Part shown: positions 30,398 to 40,176 of the stretch, one piece after another
Numbering within the stretch: the stretch's first letter is position 1
Layout of the letters: each line of letters begins with the position of its first letter
NCBI GenBank assembly: GCA_022821645.1
Contig: JAJEDE010000026.1
Coordinates: 1 to 64,000 of the forward strand
Direction: 5' to 3'
Length of the DNA: 64,000 bases
DNA from: Chloroflexota bacterium
Lineage (GTDB): Bacteria > Chloroflexota > UBA11872
Program-made: the position numbers and the translations under genes
Notes under the pieces: generated by a model
Told to the model about the DNA's origin: nothing
Databases searched by the model: none
What the model saw: the letters and a program-made list of their open reading frames with translations, nothing else

Positions 30398-31783
30398 GTG
30401 ACTGCCGCCCGGCTGCCCAACGGGCGCGCGTCGCTGACGGTGCTGGCGGCGCTGGCTACCGCAGCCCTGCTGGCGGGTGTACTCGGCGGCGCCCGGCCGC
30501 CTCCAGCAGCCCTGGCAGGGGCGATTGCCGCATTGGGCGCGGTCGTCGGATTCGCGCGTCCGGCGGGTGGGCTCGGCGCAGCGCTGCTCCTGGCCTTGCT
30601 GGCGCCGTTTCTGGTCGTGCCCCAGCGATTCGGCGTGCAACCACCGGTCCTGGATGTGGTGGTTGCGGCAACGTATCTGGGCATTGCGATGCAGGCGATT
30701 CGGCGTCGACGCGGCGTTGTTTGCGCGTGGCCGCGGATTCCGCGCTGGCTTGTGCCGCTCGTTGCGCTGGGCGTGTTGCTGCCGTTGGCGGCCGGTGCGG
30801 CAGCTCTTGCAGCGTCGAGCGACAGGGAAGCGACGCAGGTTGCGGTCAAGATGTCGCTCTACGGGCTGACGCCGCTGATGGTCGCGCTTACCTGCCGTTC
30901 GGCCGACGTATTCCGGCGCGCGACAACGCTCGTGGTCGTCGCGACCGGGTTGCAGGCGCTGACCGCCATTGGCCTTCACCTCGCCGGGCCTAGCGGCATC
31001 GAGGCGCTGCGGTCGCTGGCCGCCGCCGGCTACCCGTCCACGAATGTCGCGCGGTTTCTCCCGGATGAAGCAACTCGTCGCGCCACGGGCTTGCTGGTGG
31101 ATCCGAACGTGCTGGGCGTCACCTTGGCGGCCGCGCTGCCGTTTGGCTTTACGTGGTTGGCGTTTGGCGTTCGTCGTACGGCGTTTGGAGCGGCCGCCCT
31201 GGTGGCAATTGGCTTGGCATTAGCGTTGACAATTTCGCGAGCGAGTTGGATTGCGGCGGCCGTTGGGGTGCTGACCTGGCTGGCGCTGATTCGCCCGCGG
31301 GCGGCCATGATGGCGGCGGCGTTGCTGGGCGGCGCCGTTCTGGTCGCGCCGGTGGATCCATTCGAGCGAATTCGCCAGGGATTCCTGGTCACCGACCGCT
31401 CCGCGGCGCTGCGGGTTGGTGAGATTCGCGAAGCAACGCGGGTTATCAGCCGGTTTCCGCTGCTGGGCGTGGGCTACGGCGACGCGCCGCATCCGGACAT
31501 TTTTGCGGGCGTATCAAATGCGTGGCTGTGGCTGGCCGAGCGCGCGGGCGTTTTGGCAGCGCTGACGCATCTCGCCCTGGTGGGCGGCGCGGCTCAGGCG
31601 GCCGTGCGGACCGTTGCCGCCGACCCGGCCTTGCGGCCGCCGCTCGCTTCGCTGGCGGCATTTGCCGTGGCGGGCGTTTTCGATCATCACATCGTGAGCT
31701 TTCCGCACCTGGTGTTTCTCGTGGGCGGACTCGTGGGCCTGATCGCGGCCCGTGCGTCCGGCCCCGCGGCGCGGGCGGCATGA
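30398..31783 (+). CDS. O-antigen ligase/polymerase-like membrane protein
   Basis: This 461-residue protein is almost wholly hydrophobic, with about ten to twelve predicted membrane segments. A hydrophilic loop near residues 230-250 (VDPNVLGVTLAAALPF) and the later GVGYGDAPHPDIF segment resemble Wzy/WaaL-like O-antigen ligase families. Such proteins polymerise or transfer lipid-linked glycans at the outer face of the membrane. The start is GTG. Its TGA overlaps the next ATG by 4 bp, showing translational coupling. Confidence 0.78.
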   Translation: MTAARLPNGRASLTVLAALATAALLAGVLGGARPPPAALAGAIAALGAVVGFARPAGGLGAALLLALLAPFLVVPQRFGVQPPVLDVVVAATYLGIAMQAIRRRRGVVCAWPRIPRWLVPLVALGVLLPLAAGAAALAASSDREATQVAVKMSLYGLTPLMVALTCRSADVFRRATTLVVVATGLQALTAIGLHLAGPSGIEALRSLAAAGYPSTNVARFLPDEATRRATGLLVDPNVLGVTLAAALPFGFTWLAFGVRRTAFGAAALVAIGLALALTISRASWIAAAVGVLTWLALIRPRAAMMAAALLGGAVLVAPVDPFERIRQGFLVTDRSAALRVGEIREATRVISRFPLLGVGYGDAPHPDIFAGVSNAWLWLAERAGVLAALTHLALVGGAAQAAVRTVAADPALRPPLASLAAFAVAGVFDHHIVSFPHLVFLVGGLVGLIAARASGPAARAA

Positions 31784-32847
31784 GGACCGTTGCGCTGGAC
31801 GGGCGGATGCTTCGCCATGATCGGGCCGGCATCGGTCGCTACATCTGGCGGCTACAGGAGGCGCTTGCGGCCCTTGCACCGGATGGAATCGATCTCCTGA
31901 TGCTGGTCGACCGGCGCGGCGGGCTGCCGGGCAGACCCGCGCTGCGTGCGCGGCCGGTCCTGGCTCCGGTGCGGGGCCGTCCGGAGCGGATCTTGCTGCC
32001 GCACGCGCTGCGCGGGGCCGACCTGGCGCACTTTCCGGATCACGGAATTCCCGACGGATCCTCGTGTCCGGCGGTGGTGACGGTTCACGACATTTCATTC
32101 CTGACGCACCCCGAAACCCATTCGGATTCCAGCCGACGCCATTACGAACGCGCCATTCAGACTCTTCGACGCGCGCGAGCGGTGATCGTGCTCTCGAGGC
32201 ACGCGCGAGCGGCGCTTGTGGGTCGGGGCCTTGCGGAAGCCGCGCAGGTGAGCGTGATTCCGAATGCGCCAGGCCTGCCGGCGCCAGCGGAAGGGTTGAA
32301 ATCAAGGGCCTGGCCTGCGCCGTATGCGCTGATGGTTGGAACGATTCAGCCGCGCAAGAACATCGCCCTGGCGGCGCGCGCCTTTGCCACATCGGCGTTT
32401 GCCCGGCAGGCAACGCTGCTGATCGCCGGGTCAATTGGCTACCGTGGGCCAGAGATTGTCCGCGCCGTGCGGAACCAGCGCGGCGCCGAAACCGTGCGGT
32501 TCCTGGGCCGGGTGAGCGACGACCTGCTCGTTCGCCTGATGGCCCAGGCGGAGTTTCTGCTGATGCCGTCGCTCGACGAAGGATTCGGTCTGCCGGCGGT
32601 GGAGGCCATGTCGTGCGGGACGCCTGTCATCGCGGCCCGGGCGGGTCCCGTCCCGGAAGTGGTCGGCGACGACGCGGTGCTCATCGAGCCCGACAACAGC
32701 GAGGAACTGACCGCGGCCATCGATCGACTGGGCGACGACGCGGAGCTGCGCGTCGCGCTTGGAGCGCGCGGCCGCGTCCGGTCCGCCGAGTTCAGCTGGG
32801 AGCGAACGGCGCGCGCGACGCTGGCGGTGTACGAGGCCCACGCATGA
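31780..32847 (+). CDS. Glycosyltransferase family 4
   Basis: This 355-residue GT-B enzyme starts VALDGRMLRHDRAGIGRYIWR, like mannosyl/rhamnosyl transferases of the GT4 family. The C-terminal half holds VGTIQPRKNI, MPSLDEGFGLPAVEAMSCGTP (first 20 residues at ~260-280, an EX7E variant) and the usual donor site. ATG 31780 lies in an ATGA overlap with the upstream gene, and the next gene overlaps by 4 bp too. It probably adds a sugar to the repeat unit. Confidence 0.88.
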   Translation: MRTVALDGRMLRHDRAGIGRYIWRLQEALAALAPDGIDLLMLVDRRGGLPGRPALRARPVLAPVRGRPERILLPHALRGADLAHFPDHGIPDGSSCPAVVTVHDISFLTHPETHSDSSRRHYERAIQTLRRARAVIVLSRHARAALVGRGLAEAAQVSVIPNAPGLPAPAEGLKSRAWPAPYALMVGTIQPRKNIALAARAFATSAFARQATLLIAGSIGYRGPEIVRAVRNQRGAETVRFLGRVSDDLLVRLMAQAEFLLMPSLDEGFGLPAVEAMSCGTPVIAARAGPVPEVVGDDAVLIEPDNSEELTAAIDRLGDDAELRVALGARGRVRSAEFSWERTARATLAVYEAHA

Positions 32848-34058
32848 GGATCCTGGCGATCACCTCCACGCCGCCGTGGCCGGCGACGCATGGCGCGGCG
32901 ATACGGAATAGCCTGCTGCTCGAAGCCCTGGCGACAGAGCATCGTGTGGACCTGGTCACGCTTGACCGGCCGGACGCGCCGATGCTCCCCGCGCCATCGT
33001 CGATCGGTGACGTCGTTCAAGTTCGGGCAGCGCCGCCGACCAAATGGCGACGGTTGCGGGGCGGGTGGCGGGGCGGAGTTCCAGACTTGCTGATACGCCA
33101 CGGATCTCGCGTCCTGCGCGGCCGGGTCCAGTTGCTGCTCAGCAGCGGCGCCTACGACGCGGTCCACGTGGCACAGGCCCAACTGGCTCCCCTGATCCGC
33201 GACGTTTGGACCGCGACGCCAGGAACGTCACGTCGACCGCGCGTCGTGTACGACGCGCATAACATCGAGTGGAAACTCCAGGCGGCGCTGGCGGGAGCAA
33301 GCGCGCGTCCGCGGGCACTCTGGGCTCGCCGGCAGGCCGGGTTGCTGCGCCGGGTGGAAGCCTGGATCGCGCGGACGGCCGACCTGGTGGTCGCGTCTTC
33401 GTCGGACGACCGGGCCGGACTGGCGGCGCTGGGCGCCGACTCGGCGGTGCATATCCCGCATCCGGTACGAGTTGGGACGTCGAATCCAGGTACGGATGAT
33501 CGGGCCGCGGATCCGCGCGTCCTCTTTGCCGCAAACTTCGCCTACCGTCCTAACATAATGGCGGCGGAATGGCTGTTTGGCCGGGTGTGGCCAGCCGTTA
33601 CGCGCGAGTTGGCAGCGGCCGAGCTACGAGTCGTTGGCCCGCAGTCGGAGCGCCTGCGACCGATCGCGCCCGTGGGCACAACGTTGGGCGGCACCGTGGA
33701 CGATATCGATCTCGAGTACCAACTGGCCTGGATTGCCGTTTCGCCAACTTCGGTCGCGGCGGGCGCGCCGTACAAAGTCCTTTCGGCCCTGGCGGCAGGC
33801 CGACCGGTCGTTGCGCGCGCTCAAGGATATGTGGGGCTGCGCTCGGGCGATGGGACAGGGGTGGTGTTGCCTGATCAGCCCGACGAGTTTGCAGCCGCCG
33901 TGACGGGCCTGGCGATGAATCCCCAGAGCTACAGGCGAACGGCAGAAGCCGGCTTCGCGTTCGTGAAGGCCGAGCATGATGCCGCGATCGTGGGTCGGCA
34001 GGTGTTGGATGCATACGCGGGCCTGGAGACGCCGGTCGTGGCGGACAGCGCCCCGTGA
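32844..34058 (+). CDS. Glycosyltransferase family 4-like
   Basis: This 404-residue GT-B protein starts MRILAITSTPPWPATHG. The middle has VVYDAHNIEWKL, like the EPS glycosyltransferases that read DxHN, and the C-terminal half has FAANFAYRPN and VGPQSERL. It ends with APYKVLSALAAGRPVVA, the donor-binding loop. The ATG at 32844 overlaps the upstream stop by 4 bp, and the downstream gene starts inside its stop. Confidence 0.85.
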   Translation: MRILAITSTPPWPATHGAAIRNSLLLEALATEHRVDLVTLDRPDAPMLPAPSSIGDVVQVRAAPPTKWRRLRGGWRGGVPDLLIRHGSRVLRGRVQLLLSSGAYDAVHVAQAQLAPLIRDVWTATPGTSRRPRVVYDAHNIEWKLQAALAGASARPRALWARRQAGLLRRVEAWIARTADLVVASSSDDRAGLAALGADSAVHIPHPVRVGTSNPGTDDRAADPRVLFAANFAYRPNIMAAEWLFGRVWPAVTRELAAAELRVVGPQSERLRPIAPVGTTLGGTVDDIDLEYQLAWIAVSPTSVAAGAPYKVLSALAAGRPVVARAQGYVGLRSGDGTGVVLPDQPDEFAAAVTGLAMNPQSYRRTAEAGFAFVKAEHDAAIVGRQVLDAYAGLETPVVADSAP

Positions 34059-34996
34059 ACGTCGCGGTCTGCGCCACCGTTCGGAATGAAGCGGCGGACG
34101 CCGCGACGCTGGTGGCGAGCCTGCGAGAACAGACGCTGGCGGCTAACGAAATCGCGATCGCGGACGGCGGGTCCACGGACGGAACGTTCGAGGCGTTGCG
34201 GGCGGCGGCGGCGGGCGACGCTCGGTTCACACTCATTCGCGCGCCGGGGACGAACATCTCCGCAGGACGAAACCGCGCGATCGCCGCGACGGAGGCGCCG
34301 CTGGTGGCGGTTACCGATGCCGGTTTGCAACGATCGCCGGACTGGTTGGGGTCTCTGGTTGCCACGGTGCGGGACGAGCCGTCGGCCGCCGGGGCGTACG
34401 GTTACATTCTGGCGGCGCCGGAAACGACGTTCGAGGCGGCGCTGGGCGCGGTGGCGCTGCCGCTGCCAGCACAGATCGACCCGACGCGGTATCCGCCGAG
34501 CAGCGGGTCCGCATTGTTCCGGCGCGAGTGGCTGCAGCGGGTCGGCGGATACCCCGAATGGCTTGCCCACGGCGAGGACCTCTGGCTGGATCGCGAGATC
34601 TGGCGCGCCGGCGGGTGGTTTCGGCATGCCGCGGGCGCCGATGTGGGCATTCGCCCGCGTTCCACGGCCACGGCCTTTTTCCGGCAGTACTTTCTTTACG
34701 CAGCCGGTGACGGACACGCTGGAATGCTGCTGCCAAGGCACGCGCTGCGGTACGGGGCGTATGCGCTTGGGCTGGCACTGCTCCAGGCTCAGGCGTCGGC
34801 GTGGCGGGTACTCCTGGTGCTCCTGGCCGGTGCGTACCTGGGGCGCTCCCTGCGCCGTTTGCCAGCGATGGTCCGGCACACGAGCAATGCCAATCCGTTG
34901 GTGGCGGGTGCGTTGGCACCGGCCCTGCGGGTGGTGGGCGACCTGGCCAAGATGACGGGCTTCGCCGCAGGACTGTCGCGCCGGTGGCGTCAATGA
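34055..34996 (+). CDS. Glycosyltransferase family 2, probable membrane-associated
   Basis: This 313-residue GT-A protein has NVAVCATVRNEAADAATLV, IADGGSTDGTFE, AGRNRAI and TDAGLQ, ending in a C-terminal hydrophobic region with one or two possible membrane segments (LGLALLQAQASAWRVLLVLL). The start is GTG in a GTGA overlap. It probably acts on the lipid-linked repeat unit at the membrane. Donor and acceptor are not evident. Confidence 0.83.
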   Translation: MNVAVCATVRNEAADAATLVASLREQTLAANEIAIADGGSTDGTFEALRAAAAGDARFTLIRAPGTNISAGRNRAIAATEAPLVAVTDAGLQRSPDWLGSLVATVRDEPSAAGAYGYILAAPETTFEAALGAVALPLPAQIDPTRYPPSSGSALFRREWLQRVGGYPEWLAHGEDLWLDREIWRAGGWFRHAAGADVGIRPRSTATAFFRQYFLYAAGDGHAGMLLPRHALRYGAYALGLALLQAQASAWRVLLVLLAGAYLGRSLRRLPAMVRHTSNANPLVAGALAPALRVVGDLAKMTGFAAGLSRRWRQ

Positions 34997-35889
34997 TGGT
35001 CGAAAGCCCAGATGTGGCCGTGGTTATAACGACGTACAACGTGCGTTCGCTGCTGGAGCGGTGTCTCGACAGCCTGGATGCGGCTCGGGGCTCGCTGGCC
35101 GCGGAGGTCGTGGTGGTGGACAACGGTTTCGGCGACGACACGTGGCCGATGTTGCTGGCCCGTGACGACGTGCGCGCCATTCGCGGCTCGCCGGCCCTCG
35201 GATTCGGCGGCGCAAACAACATGGGCGCAGCCGCGACGACCGCGCCGCTGGTGCTGTTTCTGAACCCCGATACGGAGCCGGAGCCCGGCTCGATCGAGAC
35301 GCTGGCAACCGAGCTCGGCCAGCGGCGGGCGGCGGCCGCGGCCGGGCCGCGGCTCACGCTTCCCGACGGGCAACTGGATCCCGCCGCCCGGCGGCACTTT
35401 CCGCGTCCAGCTAACGCCCTGCACCGTCTCCTTGGGTCACCGCGTATTCTCGGACCGCGACCCGCGCAGCCGTATAACCCCGGCGATCCCTCAGACTCTT
35501 CCGTGAGTGAAATCGACGCCGTGTCAGGCGCCTGCCTGCTGGTTCGCCGCGAGGCGTTTCAGGCCGTTCGCGGGTTTGACCCGCGGTTCTTCATGTATGG
35601 CGACGATCTCGACTTGCATCGGCGCCTTGCCAACGACGGCTGGACGTCGCTCTACGTGCCCACGGCCCGCGTCTGGCATCACAAACGCCAATCGTCGCGG
35701 CAACGCCCGCTCCGCACACGGTTTGAGTTTTACAGGTCAATGTGGCGCTACTACACGAAGCACCACGATGAAGATCCATGGCCGCTGCGCCTCCTGGTGC
35801 TGTCGGCAATTGCCGTTGTGGGGTGCGGCGGGGTGTTGCGCGCACTCGCGATGTCCCGACCACTGCGATCGGACAGGCCGCGGTGCTGA
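34993..35889 (+). CDS. Glycosyltransferase family 2 (rhamnosyltransferase-like)
   Basis: This 298-residue protein starts VAVVITTYNVRSLLERCLDS. It has VVVDNGFGDDT, FGGANNMGA and LFLNPDTEPEPG, then FMYGDDLDLHRRLANDGW, the typical WbbL/rhamnosyltransferase pattern. ATGATG at 34993 overlaps the upstream stop, and the second ATG is possible. Together with rfbD this suggests rhamnose-containing glycan. The next gene begins 7 bp before its stop. Confidence 0.87.
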   Translation: MMVESPDVAVVITTYNVRSLLERCLDSLDAARGSLAAEVVVVDNGFGDDTWPMLLARDDVRAIRGSPALGFGGANNMGAAATTAPLVLFLNPDTEPEPGSIETLATELGQRRAAAAAGPRLTLPDGQLDPAARRHFPRPANALHRLLGSPRILGPRPAQPYNPGDPSDSSVSEIDAVSGACLLVRREAFQAVRGFDPRFFMYGDDLDLHRRLANDGWTSLYVPTARVWHHKRQSSRQRPLRTRFEFYRSMWRYYTKHHDEDPWPLRLLVLSAIAVVGCGGVLRALAMSRPLRSDRPRC

Positions 35890-37295
35890 TCTGGGCACGA
35901 CGCAACTGGGGAGGCATCGTCTCCACGCTGTCGCTCGGAGCCGATATCGCGACGGTGGTGCTGGCGTTTATCGCCGCCTACTACATGCGCTATCGCTTTG
36001 GGTGGTTTGAAGGGACGCCGCCGAACCGATTCCTGTTTCTTGCCCCGGTGGCGATTTCCTTTGCCGTTGCCACGGTGATCGGCGGACTGACGGTGGGTAT
36101 GTACTCCAGGTTCCGAACGGCAGGGCCATTCGACAGGGTCGCTCGCAGCGCAGGCATGGTCACCATTGGTGCGCTGCTTGCCGTTGCCGCGACGTTCTTT
36201 GTCTTTACGGACCGCCTGGAACCTGTGCGCAACGTGATGCCCATTGCCTGGCCGCTCGGCATCGTCTTCGTGGCGTTCGGCCGATCGCTGCTGGCCGGTC
36301 TGCTGCGAATCCTGGCCGTGCGCGGACACGGGGTGCAACGGGTGCTCGTCGTCGGCGCCGGGGCCGAGGGCCGCGAGGTCGGGGGACGACTCCTCGGGGA
36401 TCCGAGCCGCCGCTATCAGCTGGTTGGCTTTGTGGATGATTTCGAGTCGCGGGTGACCATTGGCGAACGGGAATGTCCAGTGTTGGGGGCGTCGGCCGTA
36501 CTGGCAGACGTGATCGCGGAGCACGAGATCGACAAAGTGGTTGTGGCTATCCCGTCGCTTTCTCACGAGGATCTGCTCTCGATACTGTCCGACGTCGAGG
36601 CGTCCTATGCCGACGTCTGGCTCTTGCCCGATCTGTTTCAGTTGATGGTGTCGCCGGTGATTGAAGGCGGCGTGCGGGGGCTTCCGCTGATTGCGGTCAA
36701 CGAGGTGCGGCTGCGAGGCCTGAGCCGGTTCAGCAAACGAACGCTTGACCTGGTGGTGGCTTCGATTGTGCTGGTGGCGGCATCGGTGCCGATGCTGCTC
36801 ATCGCCCTCATCATCAAGCTAGACTCCAAGGGACCGGCCTTTTACGTGCAGACCCGCGTGGGCCGCGACGGACGGCCGTTTCCGATCGTGAAGTTCCGCA
36901 CGATGGTCAGTGGCGCCGATGAGTATGGACAGACGTGGACGGTTGCCAACGACCCGCGGCAAACACGTGTCGGACGACTCCTCCGACGCTACTGGATTGA
37001 CGAATTGCCACAACTGCTGAACGTGATTCGAGGCGACATGAGCCTGGTAGGACCGCGTCCGGAGCAGCCCGACTATGTGACCAGGTTTCGCAGCGAGTTT
37101 TCTCGCTACATGGTCCGCCACCGCGAGCGCGCCGGCGTGACCGGCTGGGCGCAGGTCAATGGAATGCGCGGCGACTCGTCGATCGCCGACCGAACGCGAT
37201 ACGACTTGTACTACGTGGAGAACTGGTCGGTGCTCTTTGACCTGCGGATTCTGTTGCGAACGCTGCTCATCGTGATCCGTGGCGATGCGAAGTAG
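35883..37295 (+). CDS. Polyprenyl-phosphate sugar-1-phosphate transferase (WbaP/EPS type)
   Basis: This 470-residue enzyme starts the repeat unit by moving a sugar phosphate to undecaprenyl phosphate. N-terminal membrane segments (about four in residues 20-140) are followed by a CoA-binding-like domain (VLVVGAGAEGREVGGRLL). A re-entrant helix region precedes the catalytic domain (GPAFYVQTRVGRDGRPF, KFRTM, DELPQLLNVIRGDMSLVGPR, RAGVTGWAQVNG). The GTG at 35883 overlaps the previous gene. It is of the exopolysaccharide polyprenyl glycosylphosphotransferase family. Confidence 0.92.
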   Translation: MLIWARRNWGGIVSTLSLGADIATVVLAFIAAYYMRYRFGWFEGTPPNRFLFLAPVAISFAVATVIGGLTVGMYSRFRTAGPFDRVARSAGMVTIGALLAVAATFFVFTDRLEPVRNVMPIAWPLGIVFVAFGRSLLAGLLRILAVRGHGVQRVLVVGAGAEGREVGGRLLGDPSRRYQLVGFVDDFESRVTIGERECPVLGASAVLADVIAEHEIDKVVVAIPSLSHEDLLSILSDVEASYADVWLLPDLFQLMVSPVIEGGVRGLPLIAVNEVRLRGLSRFSKRTLDLVVASIVLVAASVPMLLIALIIKLDSKGPAFYVQTRVGRDGRPFPIVKFRTMVSGADEYGQTWTVANDPRQTRVGRLLRRYWIDELPQLLNVIRGDMSLVGPRPEQPDYVTRFRSEFSRYMVRHRERAGVTGWAQVNGMRGDSSIADRTRYDLYYVENWSVLFDLRILLRTLLIVIRGDAK

Positions 37296-40080
37296 CCGGA
37301 GGTTGAGCCCGGTATCACGCCGGCGACTCCTCGGCCTGCTTGCCGCGGGATCGGCCGCCTCGGCGTGCGAGATTGGCGGGTTTGGGGGAGATTCGGCGTC
37401 GACGGCCGATCCGGCCGCGGCCCGGATTCCGCCTCCATATCTGGCGCCGCTTTCGCAGCCGCTGCCACCGCCAGTTCGACTGCCGGCGCTGCTTGCGGAC
37501 TTTGCGGGGTCGGGAGCGCTGGGTGACGCAGGCGACGGCGGCCCGGCCATTGCTGCCGAGTTCCGCAGCGTTGGGGGCATTGCGGTCGGCTCGGACGGGC
37601 AGATTTATGTGTCGGATCCGAGCGCAAGTCGCATCCGACGGATCCGCCCGGATGGAGTTATCGAAGCGCTGGCAGGAACGGGCACCCGAGGGTACGGGGG
37701 CGACGGCGGCCACGCGCTGGCGGCGGACTTTACCGATCCGACGCGCCTGCTTGTCGATCAGGCGGGCACGCTTTTTGTTTCGGAGCTGGATCGTGTGCGC
37801 CGGATCGATCCCGGTGGCCTGGTGTCGACGATTCTGGGCGACGGCCACGCCGGTCTGGATGGCGACGGCGGGCCGGCCGCGTTCGCACGGACCGCAGGCA
37901 ACGAAGGCATGGCGATCGATGGCGATGGCAATCTGTTTGTTGCCGAGCGGGCGGCGCATCGAGTTCGGCGCATCGATACGCTCGGCAACGTGGCCACGGT
38001 AGCCGGGACGGGCACGCCCGGCAGCGATGGCGACGGAGGGCCGGCGCTGGTCGCATCGCTTAACCAACCGGTGGATGTTGACGTGGATGGTTCAGGCAAC
38101 CTGCTGATTGCCGAACTGGCGGGCAATAGGATTCGCCGGGTTTCCACCAGCGGGTTGATTGACACGGTGGCGGGTACGGGGATTCCCGGTGGCGCCGGCG
38201 ATGGCGGCCTGGCCGCAAGCGCCGAGCTTCACGGGCCGCAGAGCGTCGTTGTGGATGCCAGCGGGGCCGTGTTCGTCGCGGACTGGAACAATCGGCGAAT
38301 TCGCCGAATCGATCCCGACGGAACCATTCAGACGGTCGCCGGGCTGGTGGGTGGTCGCGTGGAGTCGGGTGGTCCGGCGCTGGAGACTCGACTGACCTTG
38401 CCGCTGGACGTTGTGCCGACGCTGGACGGCAGGCTCTTGATCGTGGAGCAAAGCGCCCGGCGGATTCGGGTGCTCGTCCCGGCGCCCGGCGGCGAGGCAG
38501 CGCCGTCAGCCCCGGCGTCCCAGGCGCCCGGGTCGGGGGACAGTCAGCCGATCGAGGCGCAACCGGCAGCGGCAGCCCTGGTGGCGCCGGCGCCCGCCCT
38601 GCCGAGCGGCGCACCGCTCGCGGGTGATCTTGTGGCCGAAGTCTTTGCCGGTACCGGCGAGTCCGGCAACGCCGCCGACTCGGAGTTCCGACTGAATGCC
38701 GCCCTGGCCTCGCCGCGAGGGATCGCCATTGATGGCGTTGGGCGACTTCTGATCGCCGACACGGGCAACCATAGAATCCGCCGGATCGAGCCCGACGGTC
38801 GTGTGAGCGTCGTCGCCGGCACGGGCGAGCCAGGCAGCGGCGGCGACGGTCTGGCAGCTATCGCAGCTCAACTCAACCGTCCATCAGCGTTGGTCGTCGA
38901 TTCAAGCGGGTCGATCTTCGTGGCCGACTCGGGCAATTTCCGCATTCGAAAAATCGACCCGGATGGTGTGATCACGACGTTTGCGGGCGGTACGCAGCCC
39001 GGTGTCGCGGGCGATGGCGGTCTCGCGCGGGAAGCTCAGTTCACGGAACCCATTGGGCTAGCCCTGGGATCTGACGGATCGCTGTATGTGGTTGACGGGC
39101 CTGTGCACCGGGTACGCGTCATCCGACCTGACGGCCTCATTCACTCGTTCGCGGGGAGTGGCGTGGACGGCAGCGGCGGCGACGGTGGCCCGGCTTCGGA
39201 GGCGGCGCTCGGATTTCCGCAGCGCGTGGCACTCAATGCCGACGGCTCGGCGCTCGTGACCCAACTCCACGCGGGCGTCGTGCGCCGAATTGGCGCCGAC
39301 GGCGTGATCAATCTCCTGGCGGGCTCGGGACGGTCGGACGTGTCCGCCGAGGGCCCGGCCCGCGAGATCGGGTTAGACGCGCCGATTGGGGTCGCCACGG
39401 ACGTTGTCGGCGCCGTTTACGTCGTGGCGAGCGGGAGCGGCCAGATCGTGCGAATCGAACCCGGCGGGCACGCTCAGATCATTGCCGGTAACCCGCTGGG
39501 CCAGGGCCAGTCCGGCGATTCGGCACGAGAGATTCCGCTCTTTACCGCGCTTGATTTTGCGTTAGGCCGGGACGGCACGGCGTATCTGCTGGAGGCGCGC
39601 GGCCTGATCTGGCGAATCAGTTCCCTAAACCCGGGCGCCGCGCCGGCCGCCGCGGAAGCGGCGGCAACACCGACGCCGACCGCAACCGGGACTCCGACCG
39701 TGGACGTTGGCGCCGTGGAATCGGCCGAGGCGAATAGCGTTGTGCTCGCGCTGCAATTAGGGCCGGGGCAGGAGCCTGTCCAGCCCTCGCTCACGTTTCA
39801 TCCCGGCGAGCGCGTCAACGTCTCGATTGAGTTCGTGAATGTCAGGCAGGGCTCACGTCTCGGAATCCGCTGGTTTGCCGGCGATTCCCTGCAGGGCACC
39901 TTCCTGACGGATCCGCAGCCGGCCTACAGCCGGGCGCGATTTGGGTTCTGGTTTGGCCTGCCACCCAGCGCCGCCGCCGGCCCGTGGCGCGTTGAAGTCA
40001 TGGTTGGCACCAGGCCCATTGCTTCGGCGGACTTCGTTGTGACGCCAGGCGACGTGCGAGTCGTCGCGCCTCCGGCCTAG
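37279..40080 (+). CDS. Tat lipoprotein with two six-bladed NHL propellers
   Basis: The 933-residue protein begins with a twin-arginine signal and lipobox (SRRRLLGLLAAGSAASAC). Twelve NHL repeats follow, each ending like RIRRIDPDG. Six span ~60-400, then comes a Pro/Ala-rich linker (~405-450), then six span ~450-780. Two separate six-bladed propellers are predicted. Residues ~830-933 are an Ig-like beta domain. It overlaps the sugar transferase by 17 bp, so it is coupled to the glycan operon and may bind or scaffold envelope glycan; that role is inference. The start could be GTG 37279 or ATG 37285. Confidence 0.82.
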   Translation: MAMRSSRRLSPVSRRRLLGLLAAGSAASACEIGGFGGDSASTADPAAARIPPPYLAPLSQPLPPPVRLPALLADFAGSGALGDAGDGGPAIAAEFRSVGGIAVGSDGQIYVSDPSASRIRRIRPDGVIEALAGTGTRGYGGDGGHALAADFTDPTRLLVDQAGTLFVSELDRVRRIDPGGLVSTILGDGHAGLDGDGGPAAFARTAGNEGMAIDGDGNLFVAERAAHRVRRIDTLGNVATVAGTGTPGSDGDGGPALVASLNQPVDVDVDGSGNLLIAELAGNRIRRVSTSGLIDTVAGTGIPGGAGDGGLAASAELHGPQSVVVDASGAVFVADWNNRRIRRIDPDGTIQTVAGLVGGRVESGGPALETRLTLPLDVVPTLDGRLLIVEQSARRIRVLVPAPGGEAAPSAPASQAPGSGDSQPIEAQPAAAALVAPAPALPSGAPLAGDLVAEVFAGTGESGNAADSEFRLNAALASPRGIAIDGVGRLLIADTGNHRIRRIEPDGRVSVVAGTGEPGSGGDGLAAIAAQLNRPSALVVDSSGSIFVADSGNFRIRKIDPDGVITTFAGGTQPGVAGDGGLAREAQFTEPIGLALGSDGSLYVVDGPVHRVRVIRPDGLIHSFAGSGVDGSGGDGGPASEAALGFPQRVALNADGSALVTQLHAGVVRRIGADGVINLLAGSGRSDVSAEGPAREIGLDAPIGVATDVVGAVYVVASGSGQIVRIEPGGHAQIIAGNPLGQGQSGDSAREIPLFTALDFALGRDGTAYLLEARGLIWRISSLNPGAAPAAAEAAATPTPTATGTPTVDVGAVESAEANSVVLALQLGPGQEPVQPSLTFHPGERVNVSIEFVNVRQGSRLGIRWFAGDSLQGTFLTDPQPAYSRARFGFWFGLPPSAAAGPWRVEVMVGTRPIASADFVVTPGDVRVVAPPA

Positions 40081-40176
40081 GCGACCGTCGCATTGACGGA
40101 GCGCACGGCGACCAGGCAGGGAGGTTCGAGTCCAGCCGTAGAATGTCGCTGAACGTCCCCGGAAGTACAACACTGC

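Noticed and set aside
40120-40145. GGTTCGAGTCC resembling a tRNA T-loop
   Set aside because: Flanking bases do not form a T-stem, and no acceptor, D or anticodon arms can be drawn around it.
40081-40176. CIRCE or HAIR operator before the second grpE
   Set aside because: Neither the CIRCE inverted repeat nor a HAIR match is present; only a lone TAGAAT -10-like hexamer is seen.
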